DNA of 64,000 nt from Microbacterium aurugineum (GTDB lineage: Bacteria; Actinomycetota; Actinomycetes; Actinomycetales; Microbacteriaceae), in NCBI RefSeq assembly GCF_023101205.1, contig NZ_CP078078.1, forward strand, positions 496,001 to 560,000, given 5' to 3'. Positions 43,732-53,698 of the stretch are shown in pieces; position 1 is the stretch's first letter; each line of letters opens with the position of its first letter. Made by a program: the position numbers and the translations under genes. Under the pieces are notes generated by a model. It was given only the letters and a program-made list of their open reading frames with translations. It ran no database searches and was not told the DNA's origin.

Positions 43732-44028
43732 ATGGGAACCCTCGAGTACAACAGCTCTCGTCCTCCGATCGAGGTCGATGACGAGACGCTGGCGCATCTG
43801 AAGATCGTCATCGGGACGAAGCTTCGCCGTCATGAGAGCTTCATGATGACCTGGTTGCCGGAGGAGAAGAACCCGGCCGGCCGGCTCACGATCTGGATGC
43901 ACCCCAGCATCCCGCTGAGCCTCGCGTTCGACCACGCGGAGATGCCGGCGATCGACTCGAAGCGGATCGAACGCATGATGGAGAACCTGAACGCCCGAGG
44001 CGAGCTCGTCCTCGATCAGCTCGGCTAG
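43732..44028 (+). CDS. Small DUF7882-like protein
   Basis: A 98-residue acidic/basic mixed protein starting MGTLEYNSSRPPIEVDDETL with IGTKLRRHESFMM in the middle and RLTIWMHPSIPLSLAFDHAE. It belongs to a small conserved Microbacteriaceae family usually about 95-100 residues long (placement from memory of the family pattern). There are no membrane helices or catalytic motifs. Relatives have been mislabelled as ATP-dependent DNA ligase; nothing here supports that. It is a single gene convergent with the exporter. Confidence 0.7.
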   Translation: MGTLEYNSSRPPIEVDDETLAHLKIVIGTKLRRHESFMMTWLPEEKNPAGRLTIWMHPSIPLSLAFDHAEMPAIDSKRIERMMENLNARGELVLDQLG

Positions 44029-44033
44029 GAGGA

Positions 44034-45434
44034 TCAGCGGCGGACGCGGGCGCGCGTCTTCGCGACGCTGGCGAGGGTCGCGCGCAACGGAGTGCCCAGG
44101 TACAACCCGAGGGAGGCTCCGGAGGCGAGACCGATGCCGATCACCGCAGCATCGATGAGCGAACCTCCGGCGTACAGCATCCCGGTCGAGGTGCCGGCCG
44201 CGTGGACCATCTCGAGCAGACCCTGGAACACGGCCACACCGGGGACGAGGGGGACGATCGCCGCGGTCGTCACCGCGACGGACGGCACGTGCAGGTTGCG
44301 GGCGATCAGCATGCCGAGGAAACTCGCCAGCAGTGCGCCGACCGCGCTCGCCGCCGCGGGATGCAGGTTCAGGGCGATGGATGCCGAATACCCCGCGAGC
44401 GTGACGGCACTGAGCAGTGCGCTCACCAGGATGATCCGGATCCCGGCGCCGTTGAACACGGCGACCGCGATGGCGACGATGATCGCACCGGCGAACTGGT
44501 TCAGCAGCGGGCCGAACGGCGCGGGGTCGTCGGGGAGGTCCATCGTGAAGCCCAGGACACTGCCCAGCTCGAGGCCCACGAGGATCCCGATCACGACCCC
44601 GAGCGTCTGCATCGTGAGGTCGAGGATGCGTCCGCCGGCGGTGAGCGCGAAGCCGTCGATCGCGTCCTGCGCCGCCCCGACCACGGTGAGTCCGGCGAGC
44701 ATCAGCACGATACCGGAGGCCACGATGATGGACGGGCGGATGCCGACGAAGGGTTCGACCCCCGCGGCGCCGAGAGCCGACACGGCGACCGCCACCCCGG
44801 TCGTCACGAAGCCACCGGCGATCTGGCTGAAGAACAACGGGACCCGGATCCTGGCGAGAGCCGCCTGGGTCAGCGCCGCGCAGAGCGCCGCGACGAAGGT
44901 GAGAGCGACGATGATCGGGGAGGCGCCGAGCATGATGCTCACCCCGACGGCGAGCAGAGCCCGCGCGACGATGACCACCGGCTGCTGATAGCGGAAGGGC
45001 ACCCGTCGGATCGCCCGGAACGTCGCGCGCGCGGATTCGAGGTCGAGTCCGTCGTCGATGTCCGCCACCAGGGCCTGCACCCGCTGGAGCTTCGCGTGGT
45101 CCGGAGCCGTCACCCGCACCACGCGGACCAGTGTCTCCGGCCAGACCTCGCCGCTCAGGTGGAACGAGACCGTGATCGAGTTGTAGGTGACGTCGACCTG
45201 GACGCCCTTCATCCCATAGGCGTCGCACACGCGGATGATCGCGAGCGTCACCTCGTGCGCGGAGGCCCCGACCGCGAACATCGACTCGCCGATACGGGTC
45301 GCAAGGTCCAGCACCCGCGGTACCGTGCGTTCGTCGATGACGGGCATCGCCTCGGTGGCCGCGACGGCCGAGGGATCGGTGTGCAGCAGGCGGCGCACCG
45401 ACGTGAGCAGCGGCCGGCGGGATCTCGCGGACAT
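44034..45434 (-). CDS. thrE: Threonine/serine exporter family protein (ThrE-type)
   Basis: A 466-residue protein. The N-terminal cytoplasmic part (residues 30-180) is the ThrE/DUF1212 domain: LATRIGESMFAVGASAHEVT, VDVTYNSITVSFH and RVVRVTAPDHAKL. About ten membrane helices follow, the last part being ThrE_2-like (VPSVAVTTAAIVPLVPGVAVF). It exports Thr/Ser in Corynebacterium; the substrate here is inferred. The ATG 45432-45434 is in frame with the basic N-terminus MSARSRRPLL. Confidence 0.85.
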   Translation of the reverse strand: MSARSRRPLLTSVRRLLHTDPSAVAATEAMPVIDERTVPRVLDLATRIGESMFAVGASAHEVTLAIIRVCDAYGMKGVQVDVTYNSITVSFHLSGEVWPETLVRVVRVTAPDHAKLQRVQALVADIDDGLDLESARATFRAIRRVPFRYQQPVVIVARALLAVGVSIMLGASPIIVALTFVAALCAALTQAALARIRVPLFFSQIAGGFVTTGVAVAVSALGAAGVEPFVGIRPSIIVASGIVLMLAGLTVVGAAQDAIDGFALTAGGRILDLTMQTLGVVIGILVGLELGSVLGFTMDLPDDPAPFGPLLNQFAGAIIVAIAVAVFNGAGIRIILVSALLSAVTLAGYSASIALNLHPAAASAVGALLASFLGMLIARNLHVPSVAVTTAAIVPLVPGVAVFQGLLEMVHAAGTSTGMLYAGGSLIDAAVIGIGLASGASLGLYLGTPLRATLASVAKTRARVRR

Positions 45435-45498
45435 GTCTCCATTCTCCCGTCCGGGAGGCGATCCGTCACGGGCGCGCCGCGATCGGACCGCCCGCCCG

Positions 45499-47853
45499 TC
45501 AGGGAGCAGGGGTGATGTCGATCGTGGCGGAGGTCTCGACGTCGTCGCAGGCCGACCCGACCCAGAGTCGGATGCGCCCCGGCTCCACGCGTCGCACGCC
45601 GTCCAGGCCGGTGAAGGCGAGGCGCTCGGTGGGGACCGCGAACTCGATGACCTGTTCCGCACCCGGTGCCAGGGACACCCGGCGGAAGTCGACCAGCTGC
45701 GCGACGGGGCGGGCCACGCTTGCGACCTCGTCGTGCGCGTAGAGCTGCACGACGTCGGTGCCCTCGCGGGAGCCCACGTTGCGCACGCGCACGGTGACCT
45801 GGAACGTCTGCCCCGCGGTCACGGTCTCGTCAGCCCTCAGGTCCCGGTGCTCGAACGTCGTGTAGGCGAGCCCGAATCCGAAGGGACGCACGGGCGTCGG
45901 ATCGACGCTCGTCACATCGGTGCGTCCTCCGAGGGCGGCGTGCAGGTAAGAGTACGGTTGCGCGCCGGCGGATCTCGGCAGGGACACCGGCAGGCGACCG
46001 GACGGGGACACGCGTCCGCTCAGCACGGCGGCGATCGCCGAGCCTCCTTCCTCCCCGGGGAAGAACCCGTACAGGACGGCGGCCGGCAGGGGAGGCTGCT
46101 CCGTCGGCGATGTCCGGCCGGCCGGCGCGGGGGAATTGACCGATCCGAGACCCGCGTTCGTCCCGGCAGCGGTCGCCCGTGGCGGGAGCGCCCAGCCCAG
46201 GGCATAGGGGCGGCCGGTGAGAGCGACGACCACCACCGGGGTGCCGGTGGCGACGATCGACTCGACGAGCGCGCGCTGCACGCCGGGGAGGTCGAGGGAG
46301 TCGACGTCGTTACCCTCGCCGACGGTGCCGCGTCCGAACAGCCCGGCACGGTCGCCGATCACGACGATCGCGACGTCGGCCTCGGTGGCCTGCGCGATCG
46401 CCGAGGGGAAACCGCTGCGGTCCTCGCCGTCGACCTCGCAGCCGACGGCGTGGGTGATCGTCGCCGAGGGGAGCTCCGCGCGGAGCGCGTCGAGCACGCT
46501 CGGCAGCGCGATGCCGGCGGGTACGTCGGGGTGGTGGGCGAGCACGTGGTTGACGAAGGAGTAGCACCCCATCAACGCCTCGGCGCTGTCGGCATTCGGT
46601 CCGATGACCGCGATACGTGGCGACGCGGACGGATCGAGCGGGAGGATGTCGTCGTTGCTCAGGAGGACGAGCGACTCCTCGGCCAGACGGCGGGCGAGTC
46701 CACGATGCTCGGGCGAATCCAGGTCGACCTCGCGCGGCGGATCGGTGAAGTCCGCGTCCAGCAAGCCCAGCTCCTCCTTCTGCGTGAGCACGCGCCCGAC
46801 GGCCCGATCCAGGATGCTCTCCGGCAGAGACCCGTCGCGCACCTGTGCGGCGAGCGTCGTGTACGCGTCGGGGGAGGGCAGCTCCACATCGATTCCCGCG
46901 GTGAGCGCGAGCGCGGCCGCCTGGGCGGAGTCGGCGGCGACATGATGCATGGTGCGCAGGAAATCGACGGCGAAGTAGTCGGACACCACGACTCCGTCGA
47001 ACCCCCAGCGTCCGCGCAGCACCTCATCGAGGTAGTACGGATCCGCGGCGACCGGCACGCCGTCGATATCGCTGTAGGAGTTCATGACGCTGCGCACGCC
47101 GCCGTCCCGCACCGCCATCTCGAACGGCGGAAGGAGCACGTCCTCCACCTCGCGACGACCGGCGGACACCGGAGCGTGGTTGCGGCCGGCGCGAGAGGCG
47201 GAGTACCCCACGAAATGCTTGAGCGTGGCGTGCACGCCTTCCGCCTGCATGCCGCGCACATAGGCGGTTCCGACGGTTCCGACCAGCAGCGGGTCCTCGG
47301 CGATGCACTCGTCGACGCGTCCCCACCGCGGGTCGCGGATCACATCCAGCACCGGCGCGAGACCCTGATGGATCCCGAGGGTACGCATCGACGATCCGAT
47401 CGCTCGCCCGACCTGTTCGACCAGATCCGGGTCGAAGGACGCTCCCCACGCGAGCGGCGTCGGGAAGGTCGCGGCCTTCCACGCGGCGAGCCCGGTCAGG
47501 CACTCCTCGTGCACGAGAGCGGGGATCCCCAACCGGGTCTCCCGCTGCAGCCGCGCCTGCTCACCCCACAACCAGCTCGCCCGCTCGATGGGCTCGACGG
47601 GGCGCGTGCCGTAGACGCGGGTCAGGTGACCGATCCCGTGAGCCGTCGCCTCCTCGTAGCGGGTGGACGTCCGCTTCTCGCCGGCCATCGGGGCGACGAG
47701 TTCGTTGCCCTGGTCGACCCAGAAGCCGACGAGTTGCGCCTGCTTCTCCTCCAGCGTCATCTGGTCCAGGAGGCTCGCCACGCGTGCGGAGAGCTGAGGG
47801 TGGGGGGTGGGGGAGAGCACATCCATCTCTTTCTGTGGAACTTCGGTCGACAT
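45499..47853 (-). CDS. Glycoside hydrolase family 3 protein (beta-glycosidase)
   Basis: A 784-residue cytoplasmic enzyme without a signal peptide. The N-terminal GH3 barrel begins LLDQMTLEEKQAQLVGF and has AWGASFDPDLV, PVLDVIRDPRWGR and KHFVGYS. The nucleophile Asp is in VVVSDYFAV (about residue 291). The second domain (about 380-610) includes AVIGPNADSAEALMG and FFPGEEGG. A fibronectin-III-like C-terminal domain starts near VTVRVRNVGSREGTDVVQLY. Its position at the end of a sugar-import operon next to an arabinofuranosidase suggests activity on imported xylo- or arabino-oligosaccharides; beta-glucosidase is also possible. Confidence 0.87.
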   Translation of the reverse strand: MSTEVPQKEMDVLSPTPHPQLSARVASLLDQMTLEEKQAQLVGFWVDQGNELVAPMAGEKRTSTRYEEATAHGIGHLTRVYGTRPVEPIERASWLWGEQARLQRETRLGIPALVHEECLTGLAAWKAATFPTPLAWGASFDPDLVEQVGRAIGSSMRTLGIHQGLAPVLDVIRDPRWGRVDECIAEDPLLVGTVGTAYVRGMQAEGVHATLKHFVGYSASRAGRNHAPVSAGRREVEDVLLPPFEMAVRDGGVRSVMNSYSDIDGVPVAADPYYLDEVLRGRWGFDGVVVSDYFAVDFLRTMHHVAADSAQAAALALTAGIDVELPSPDAYTTLAAQVRDGSLPESILDRAVGRVLTQKEELGLLDADFTDPPREVDLDSPEHRGLARRLAEESLVLLSNDDILPLDPSASPRIAVIGPNADSAEALMGCYSFVNHVLAHHPDVPAGIALPSVLDALRAELPSATITHAVGCEVDGEDRSGFPSAIAQATEADVAIVVIGDRAGLFGRGTVGEGNDVDSLDLPGVQRALVESIVATGTPVVVVALTGRPYALGWALPPRATAAGTNAGLGSVNSPAPAGRTSPTEQPPLPAAVLYGFFPGEEGGSAIAAVLSGRVSPSGRLPVSLPRSAGAQPYSYLHAALGGRTDVTSVDPTPVRPFGFGLAYTTFEHRDLRADETVTAGQTFQVTVRVRNVGSREGTDVVQLYAHDEVASVARPVAQLVDFRRVSLAPGAEQVIEFAVPTERLAFTGLDGVRRVEPGRIRLWVGSACDDVETSATIDITPAP

Positions 47854-47855
47854 CG

Positions 47856-48728
47856 TCAACCCTTGACGGCGCCGGTCAGTCCGCCCACGATCCGACGCTC
47901 GAACAAGCTGAAGAAGATCAGGGCGGGGATCATCGACAGCGAGGTGAACGCCAGCACCTTCGCGGTGTCGACGGAGTACTGGGAGGCGAACGACTGCACG
48001 CCGAGGGGGAGCGTGAACGAGGCCGCATCGTTGAGGATGAACAACGGGAGGAGGTACCCGTTCCAGCTGCCGATGAACGCGAGGATGCCGGTGGTGATCA
48101 CGCCGGGGATCGACAGCGGCAGCACCATGCGCCAGAAGAAGCCGATCCTGCTGCATCCGTCGATGAACGCGGCTTCCTGGATCTCGTCGGGGATCGCCCG
48201 GAGGAACGGCACCAGGATGATGATCGTCGTCGGCAGGGCGAAGGCGATCTGCGGCAGGATGACCCCACCGAGGGAGTTCATCAGGCCGAGGTTCCGCACC
48301 ACGATGTACAGCGGCGTGATGGCCACGGTCAGTGGGAACATGAGGCCGGCGGCGAAGAACGCGTAGAGCACTCCGCGTCCGGCGAACCGGTAGCGGGCGA
48401 GCACGTAGGCCGCCATCAGTCCCAGGGCGACCACGCCGATGGTGGTGGCGAGGGCGACGATGGTCGAGTTGAGCACCTGGCGCCAGAAGATGCCGCCCGT
48501 GATCACGTCGAGGTAGTTCTGGATGAGCCATGGGCTCGGCAGCCCTGACGGGTCCGTCGTGATCTGGGCGTTCGTGCGGAAACCGCCGATGATGATGTAC
48601 GCGATCGGAGCGAGCATCAATCCGACGACGATCAGTGCGACGAAGTAGACGGTCGGGTTGGCCCACGGCAGCCGCGCGCGCGGGGCGCGCCCCGGCCGCT
48701 GGGTGACGAGTAGCGAGGTGGCGGTCAT
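47856..48728 (-). CDS. Carbohydrate ABC transporter permease, MalG type
   Basis: A 290-residue permease with six helices. The EAA loop EEIQ-EAAFIDGCSRIGFFWRM lies in the middle, and the N-terminal PTVYFVALIVVGLMLAPIAY is the first helix. The C-terminus SLFERRIVGGLTGAVKG is typical of the MalG group. It overlaps the second permease by 4 nt and precedes the GH3 gene by 2 nt, so all are cotranslated. Confidence 0.9.
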   Translation of the reverse strand: MTATSLLVTQRPGRAPRARLPWANPTVYFVALIVVGLMLAPIAYIIIGGFRTNAQITTDPSGLPSPWLIQNYLDVITGGIFWRQVLNSTIVALATTIGVVALGLMAAYVLARYRFAGRGVLYAFFAAGLMFPLTVAITPLYIVVRNLGLMNSLGGVILPQIAFALPTTIIILVPFLRAIPDEIQEAAFIDGCSRIGFFWRMVLPLSIPGVITTGILAFIGSWNGYLLPLFILNDAASFTLPLGVQSFASQYSVDTAKVLAFTSLSMIPALIFFSLFERRIVGGLTGAVKG

Positions 48729-49663
48729 CGCGTCGTCCTCTTCTTCCGTGCAGGGGCGCCGGTCAGGGCGCCGTCGGTGTCGCGTCGTAGCACCGCGCGC
48801 TGGTAGACGAGCGCCACGACGAGCGAGATCAGGAACAGCACGACCGCGACGGCGTTGCCGTACCCGAAGTTGCCGGCGTTGCGTCCTTCGGAGACCATGT
48901 AGGTCGCCATCGTCGAGGTCCCGGCGGTGGAGGCGATGTACTGCCCCCAGATGATGTAGACCAGGTCGAACAGCTGCAGCGAGCCGATGATCGACAGGAA
49001 TGCCCAGATGCGCAGCGTCGGAGCCAGCAGGGGCAGCGTGATGCGCCACTGGATCTGCCAGTACGAGGCGCCGTCGATCGCGGCGGCTTCGTGCAGCTCC
49101 TCGGGAATGCCCTGGAGTCCGGCGAGGAACAGGATCACCGCGAATCCGACGTACTTCCAGGTGATGATCACCATCAGCGTCCAGATCGCGATGTCCGGAT
49201 TCGAGAGCCAGTCGTTCGCGAGGAATCCGAGGCCCATCTTCTCCAGCAGGTCGTTGAACGCACCGCTGGTCTGCAGCATCAGGCTCCATCCCGTTCCCAC
49301 GACGACCTCGGAGATCACGTAGGGGATGAAGATGAGGACGCGGATCAGCGACTGACCGCGCATCCGCCGGTTGAGCAGGAGGGCGAGCAGGATCGCCGCC
49401 GGCCCCTGGAAGACGAGCGAGAAGACCAGGATGAACCCGTTGTGCGCGAGCGCGTCGTGGAACAGCGGATCCTGCAGGATCGTGAGGTAGTTCTTGAGGC
49501 CGACGAAGTCGGTCGGAGGGCCGTAGCCCTGCCAGCTGAAGAACCCGTAGTAGCCCGCCATCAGCACCGGGAAGATGACGAAGGCGAGGAAGACGAGGAG
49601 GGCCGGCCCGGCCAGAAGGATCACTTCCAGCCGGGCGGAGACCCTATGCCTTTGCTGCGGCAT
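48725..49663 (-). CDS. Carbohydrate ABC transporter permease, MalF/UgpA type
   Basis: A 312-residue permease. The first helix LLAGPALLVFLAFVIFPVLM is preceded by a basic N-terminus (RHRVSARLEV). The EAA loop reads LHEAAAIDGASYWQIQWRI at about residue 195. Six helices are visible. Its start lies 20 nt inside the end of the substrate-binding gene, a tight coupling. No ATPase gene accompanies the two permeases. Confidence 0.9.
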   Translation of the reverse strand: MPQQRHRVSARLEVILLAGPALLVFLAFVIFPVLMAGYYGFFSWQGYGPPTDFVGLKNYLTILQDPLFHDALAHNGFILVFSLVFQGPAAILLALLLNRRMRGQSLIRVLIFIPYVISEVVVGTGWSLMLQTSGAFNDLLEKMGLGFLANDWLSNPDIAIWTLMVIITWKYVGFAVILFLAGLQGIPEELHEAAAIDGASYWQIQWRITLPLLAPTLRIWAFLSIIGSLQLFDLVYIIWGQYIASTAGTSTMATYMVSEGRNAGNFGYGNAVAVVLFLISLVVALVYQRAVLRRDTDGALTGAPARKKRTTR

Positions 49664-50933
49664 CCTGGACGGCCTTGACGATGTCCTCCGGGGTTCCCTG
49701 ACCGGCGAGCATGTTGACGACGGCGACGTTGAGGGCGTTGCCGACGTTCTGTCCGTAGACGGTGTCCAGCCACTGCGTGGCGTACGGTGCGGCGTTGTAG
49801 GCCTCGAGGATGGCCTGCAGGTACGGCTCGGTCACGGCCTCCTGCGCGACGGTGTTCACCGGCGGAGCGTTGAACGCCTTGTAGTAGGCGGTCTGCACCT
49901 CGGAGGTGCCCAGGTAGTTGAGGAAGTCGACGCAGGCATCCGGCGCATCGACCGAGCACGAGTACCCGTCGACGCCACCCATCATCGAGCCCGGCTCGCC
50001 TTCGCCGCCCTCCACCTCGGGGAAGGGGAACCACGAGAGGTCGGGAAGCGGCTTCTGGTCGGGCGTCAGGGAGCCGATCACGCCCGGGTTCCAGGCGCCC
50101 ATGAGCTCCATGGCCGCCTTGTGGTTGGCGATCAGTCCGGCCGAGCTGGCGGCGCCCTGCTGCGCGGTCGTGGTCAGGAAGCCGGAGTTGAACGGTTCGG
50201 TGGCTGCGAAGGCCTGCAGGTCTTCACCGGCGCGCACCCAGCAGTCGTCGTCGAAGTTCATCTCATCGGCAGCCTGGGCGAGCGTGTCCGAGCTGCATTC
50301 GCGCAGGGCCAGCCAGTAGTACCAGTGCGCTGCGGGCCAGGCATCCTTCGCGCCGAGGGCGACGGGATCGATCCCCGCACTCTTGAGCTTCTCGGTCGCG
50401 GCCTCGAGCTCGTCGAGCGTGGTCGGGTTCTCGGCGATGCCCGCCTCGTCGAACAGGTCCTGGCTGTAGAAGAGTCCTCCGGGGAGGACGGCCACGGGAA
50501 GGGCGTAGATCTTGCCGTCGAGGCTGCTCGCCGAGTAGGCGGCATCGGAGATCTCCTCCGCAGCGGCACCCGTGATCGAGTCGGTCAGGTCCTTGAGCTG
50601 TCCTGCTTTGACCATCGCGGCCATCTTGCCGCCGCCGCGCTGCAGGAAGATGTCGGGGGCATCGCCGGAGTTCAGAGCGGTCTGGAGCTTGCCGTCGAGA
50701 TCCTCGTTCTGGATCGACTGGATGTCGATGGTGACGCCGGGATTCGCCTCTTCGAAGTCGGCGACGGTCTGCTCCCAGAATTCCACCCCCGGTCCCGTCG
50801 TGGAGTTGTGCCAGAGGGTCATCGCCGAGTCTCCGCCGTCATCGGTCGAGCCGGCCGTGCACCCGCTGAGCGCGAGAGCTCCGACCGTGGCGATCGTGGC
50901 GAGGGACACGAGGGAGCGCCGTGTGCTGTTCAT
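49644..50933 (-). CDS. Sugar ABC transporter substrate-binding lipoprotein
   Basis: A 429-residue solute-binding protein of the MalE-like type 1 family. The signal peptide (RRSLVSLATIATVGALALSGC) has its lipobox Cys at about residue 25. The ligand-binding lobes include MTLWHNSTTGPGVEFWEQTV, GDAPDIFLQRGGGKM and GLIANHKAAMELMGAWNPG. The ATG at 50931-50933 starts the signal. It is the first gene of the operon 50933-45499 and sits divergent from a LacI gene with the operator GTTTTCGAAAAC between. Confidence 0.9.
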   Translation of the reverse strand: MNSTRRSLVSLATIATVGALALSGCTAGSTDDGGDSAMTLWHNSTTGPGVEFWEQTVADFEEANPGVTIDIQSIQNEDLDGKLQTALNSGDAPDIFLQRGGGKMAAMVKAGQLKDLTDSITGAAAEEISDAAYSASSLDGKIYALPVAVLPGGLFYSQDLFDEAGIAENPTTLDELEAATEKLKSAGIDPVALGAKDAWPAAHWYYWLALRECSSDTLAQAADEMNFDDDCWVRAGEDLQAFAATEPFNSGFLTTTAQQGAASSAGLIANHKAAMELMGAWNPGVIGSLTPDQKPLPDLSWFPFPEVEGGEGEPGSMMGGVDGYSCSVDAPDACVDFLNYLGTSEVQTAYYKAFNAPPVNTVAQEAVTEPYLQAILEAYNAAPYATQWLDTVYGQNVGNALNVAVVNMLAGQGTPEDIVKAVQDAAAKA

Positions 50934-51046
50934 GTGATCGTTCTCCTCATCGAGAGTTGCGCCGCGCGTCTCTGCGGGCGCCGCGGTGGCAGGAGGTGCG
51001 ACCGCGTCGCGTTGCAGTCTGCTGTCGTCGAGAACTTTCGTCAAAC

Positions 51047-51058
51047 GTTTTCGAAAAC
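51047..51058. promoter_or_regulatory. LacI-type operator of the first importer operon
   Basis: GTTTTCGAAAAC is a perfect CG-centred palindrome in the 166-bp divergent gap between the importer and LacI genes. Confidence 0.7.
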
Positions 51059-51099
51059 AGTTTCCATGGTGGGCGCGCAGCCGGATACGCTGGGCGATC

Positions 51100-52104
51100 A
51101 TGAGCGGGAGAACGACGATCCACGATGTCGCGAAGGCGGCGGGCGTCTCGGTGTCGACGGTGTCGAAGGCCGTCAACGGACGCTACGGGATCGCGGATGA
51201 GACGGTCCGACGTGTGCTCGACGTCGTGCAGGAGCTCGGCTACGAATCGAGCCTGGTGGCCAGCAGCATGCGCGCCAGACGCACCGGCGTGATCGGGGTG
51301 CTCCTCGCCGACTTCGAGCCGTTCAGTGCCGAGATACTCAAGGGCGTCGGCGCAGCGGTGCACGGCACCGGTTTCGATCTGCTCGCGTACAGCGGGTCGC
51401 GGCACGGACAGGGCGAGGGGTGGGAGCGCCGATCTCTCAGCCGCCTCTCCGGAACGCTCATCGATGCCGCGATCATGGTCACGCCCACCGTCGTGGGGGC
51501 CTCGGCCGAGATTCCCGTGGTCGCGATCGACCCGCACACGGGCCGGGCCGACCTGCCGACGGTCGAGTCGGACAGCTTCGGCGGGGCTCTCACCGCGACC
51601 CGCCACCTCATCGAGCTCGGCCATCGCCGGATCAGCTTCCTGGGCGGTCGCCCCGACCTCCGCTCCGCGGGACTGCGTGACGCCGGCTATCGGCGTGCGC
51701 TCGCCGACGCCGGCATCCCGGTGGATCCCGACCTGATCCGCGCGGGGCGCTACGAGCTGGAGACGACGCGGGATTCGGCGAGGATCCTCCTGGCGGGTCC
51801 GGAGAGGCCGACGGCCGTGTTCGCCGCGAACGACCTCTCCGCCATCGCCGTGATCGAGGTCGCGCACGAGCTCGGGCTCCGGGTGCCGCAGGACCTCTCG
51901 GTGGTCGGGTTCGACGATGTGCCGGAGGCCACCCGACGAGCCCTGCCGCTCACCACCATCCAGCAGCCGATGCGTCGACTCGGGGCGGTGGCCGCGGAGA
52001 TGGTCTTCGCGCTGCTCGCCGGCGAGCCCATCGAGGAGATGAACGTGACCCTGCCGACGAGGCTGGTCGTGCGGGCGACCACGGCGGCGATCGCCCGCAC
52101 GTAG
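51100..52104 (+). CDS. LacI family regulator
   Basis: A 334-residue repressor. The HTH TIHDVAKAAGVSVSTVSKAV is at residues 6-25, with the hinge ending LVASSMRARRTGVIGVLL. The periplasmic-binding-like effector domain (about 65-330) has FLGGRPDLRSAGLRDAGYRR, TAVFAANDLSAIAV and SVVGFDDVPEATR. It presumably represses the divergent ABC/GH3 operon through the palindrome at 51047-51058 and is released by an arabino- or xylo-oligosaccharide; the ligand is inferred from the operon content. Confidence 0.9.
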   Translation: MSGRTTIHDVAKAAGVSVSTVSKAVNGRYGIADETVRRVLDVVQELGYESSLVASSMRARRTGVIGVLLADFEPFSAEILKGVGAAVHGTGFDLLAYSGSRHGQGEGWERRSLSRLSGTLIDAAIMVTPTVVGASAEIPVVAIDPHTGRADLPTVESDSFGGALTATRHLIELGHRRISFLGGRPDLRSAGLRDAGYRRALADAGIPVDPDLIRAGRYELETTRDSARILLAGPERPTAVFAANDLSAIAVIEVAHELGLRVPQDLSVVGFDDVPEATRRALPLTTIQQPMRRLGAVAAEMVFALLAGEPIEEMNVTLPTRLVVRATTAAIART

Positions 52105-52111
52105 GCCGGGG

Positions 52112-53647
52112 TCAGGCGCGAGCGACCTCGAGCTGGATGACCGACCAGGACAGCGGGGGCAGGGTCGCGCGCACCGCACCGTCCACGACCTCGACCGCAC
52201 CCAGCGGCACCATGTGGACGCTGTCGGGAGCGGTCTCGAGGTTCGACGTGTGGCGGTCGCCGCCCTCGGGGATCGTGAGGGTCTCGGCCTCCGCCACGCG
52301 CAGGTCGTCGAGTCCGTGCAGGTCGATCGTCAGGTCGCTCGATTCGTCCAGCGAGCGGTTCGCGACGAACACGGCCACCCGACCGGTCGCCTCGTCCCAC
52401 GTGGCGGCGGCGTCCACCGCGTCGACGCCGCCGTAGCGCTTCGTCTCGATCTGCGCCGCCGAGACGGCGAGTCGGAGGATGCGGCCCTTCGCGAGACGCG
52501 CCATGCGCTCGAAAGGCCAGAAGCTCGTCTGGCGCCAGGCCGCTCCGCCCTCTTCGGATCGGATCGGTGCGATCACGTTCACGAGCTGCGCCTGGTTGGC
52601 GATCTTCACACGGTCGCCGTGCCGCAGCAGGCTGTTGAGCAGCGTCCCGACGACGACGGCATCCGTCACGTTGTAGGTGTCCTCGATCAGCCGAGGGTGC
52701 TGCCTCCACCCGGCCTTCTCGATCTCCTTCGCCTCGACGTCGTTGTACTTCACCTGATCCCACACGTTCCACTCGTCGAACGAGATGTCGATCTGCTTCG
52801 TGTGCTTGCCCGCGGCCTTCACCGCGTCCACCGTCGCGATGACGCCCTCGATGAAGGCGTCCATGTCGGTGGATTCGGCGAGGAACGACTCGGCGTCTCC
52901 GTCGTGCTCCTGGTAGTAGGCGTGCATCGAGACGAAGTCGACCTCGTCGTAGGCGTGCGAGAGCACCGTGTGCTCCCAGGTGCCGAACGTCGGCATCGAG
53001 CGGCCGGACGACCCGACCGCGACGAGCTCGATGGAAGGATCGACCAGTCGCATCGCCTTGGCGGACTCCTGCGCGAGACGCCCGTATTCGGCCGCGGTCT
53101 TGCCCCCGATCTGCCAGGGGCCGTCGAGCTCGTTGCCGAGGCACCACAGCCTGATGTCGAACGGCTGCTCCGCCCCGTTCCTGCGACGCAGATCGGACCA
53201 GTACGTGCCGCCGGGGTGGTTCGCGTACTCGACGAGGGCGCGGGCCTCCTCGACACCGCGGGTGCCGAGGTTCACGGCCTCCATGACCTCGACGTCGGCC
53301 TCTTTCGCCCAGGCCATGAACTCGTGCAGGCCGAACGCGTTCGTCTCGACGGTGTGCCAGGCGCCGTCGAGACGCACCGGCCGGTCCTCTGCGGGGCCGA
53401 CACCGTCTTCCCAGCGGTATCCGGACACGAAGTTGCCGCCGGGGTAGCGGACCACGGTCGGTCCCATCTCCTTCACCAGAGCCAGGACGTCGCGGCGGAA
53501 GCCGCGCTCATCGGCCTGAGGATGACCGGGCTCGTAGATGCCGGTGTAGACGCAGCGACCCATGTGCTCGACGAACGAACCGAAGAGTCTCCGGGGGACG
53601 TCGGCGATCGTGAAGTCGCGGTCGATGGTGATGCGGGCCTGAGACAT
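52112..53647 (-). CDS. abfA: Alpha-N-arabinofuranosidase, GH51
   Basis: A 511-residue cytoplasmic enzyme. The TIM barrel begins RLFGSFVEHMGRCVYTGIYEP. The acid/base Glu is in LWCLGNELDGPW (about residue 172) and the nucleophile Glu in ISFDEWNVW (about 291). FGSFVEH and VRYPGGNFVSGYRWEDG are further GH51 marks. The C-terminal beta-domain (from about 390) has AVSAAQIETKRYGGVDAVDA. It releases terminal L-arabinose from arabinoxylan or arabinan fragments. It is the last gene of the operon 56906-52112. Confidence 0.94.
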   Translation of the reverse strand: MSQARITIDRDFTIADVPRRLFGSFVEHMGRCVYTGIYEPGHPQADERGFRRDVLALVKEMGPTVVRYPGGNFVSGYRWEDGVGPAEDRPVRLDGAWHTVETNAFGLHEFMAWAKEADVEVMEAVNLGTRGVEEARALVEYANHPGGTYWSDLRRRNGAEQPFDIRLWCLGNELDGPWQIGGKTAAEYGRLAQESAKAMRLVDPSIELVAVGSSGRSMPTFGTWEHTVLSHAYDEVDFVSMHAYYQEHDGDAESFLAESTDMDAFIEGVIATVDAVKAAGKHTKQIDISFDEWNVWDQVKYNDVEAKEIEKAGWRQHPRLIEDTYNVTDAVVVGTLLNSLLRHGDRVKIANQAQLVNVIAPIRSEEGGAAWRQTSFWPFERMARLAKGRILRLAVSAAQIETKRYGGVDAVDAAATWDEATGRVAVFVANRSLDESSDLTIDLHGLDDLRVAEAETLTIPEGGDRHTSNLETAPDSVHMVPLGAVEVVDGAVRATLPPLSWSVIQLEVARA

Positions 53648-53698
53648 TGTTCTCCTCGGGTCTGGCTCTGCGGGTGGGGTGGTGCGGGAGGGCAGGGA

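Noticed and set aside
45235..48366. 1043-codon plus-strand frame
   Set aside because: Antisense to the GH3 and permease genes, low-complexity composition, no motif.
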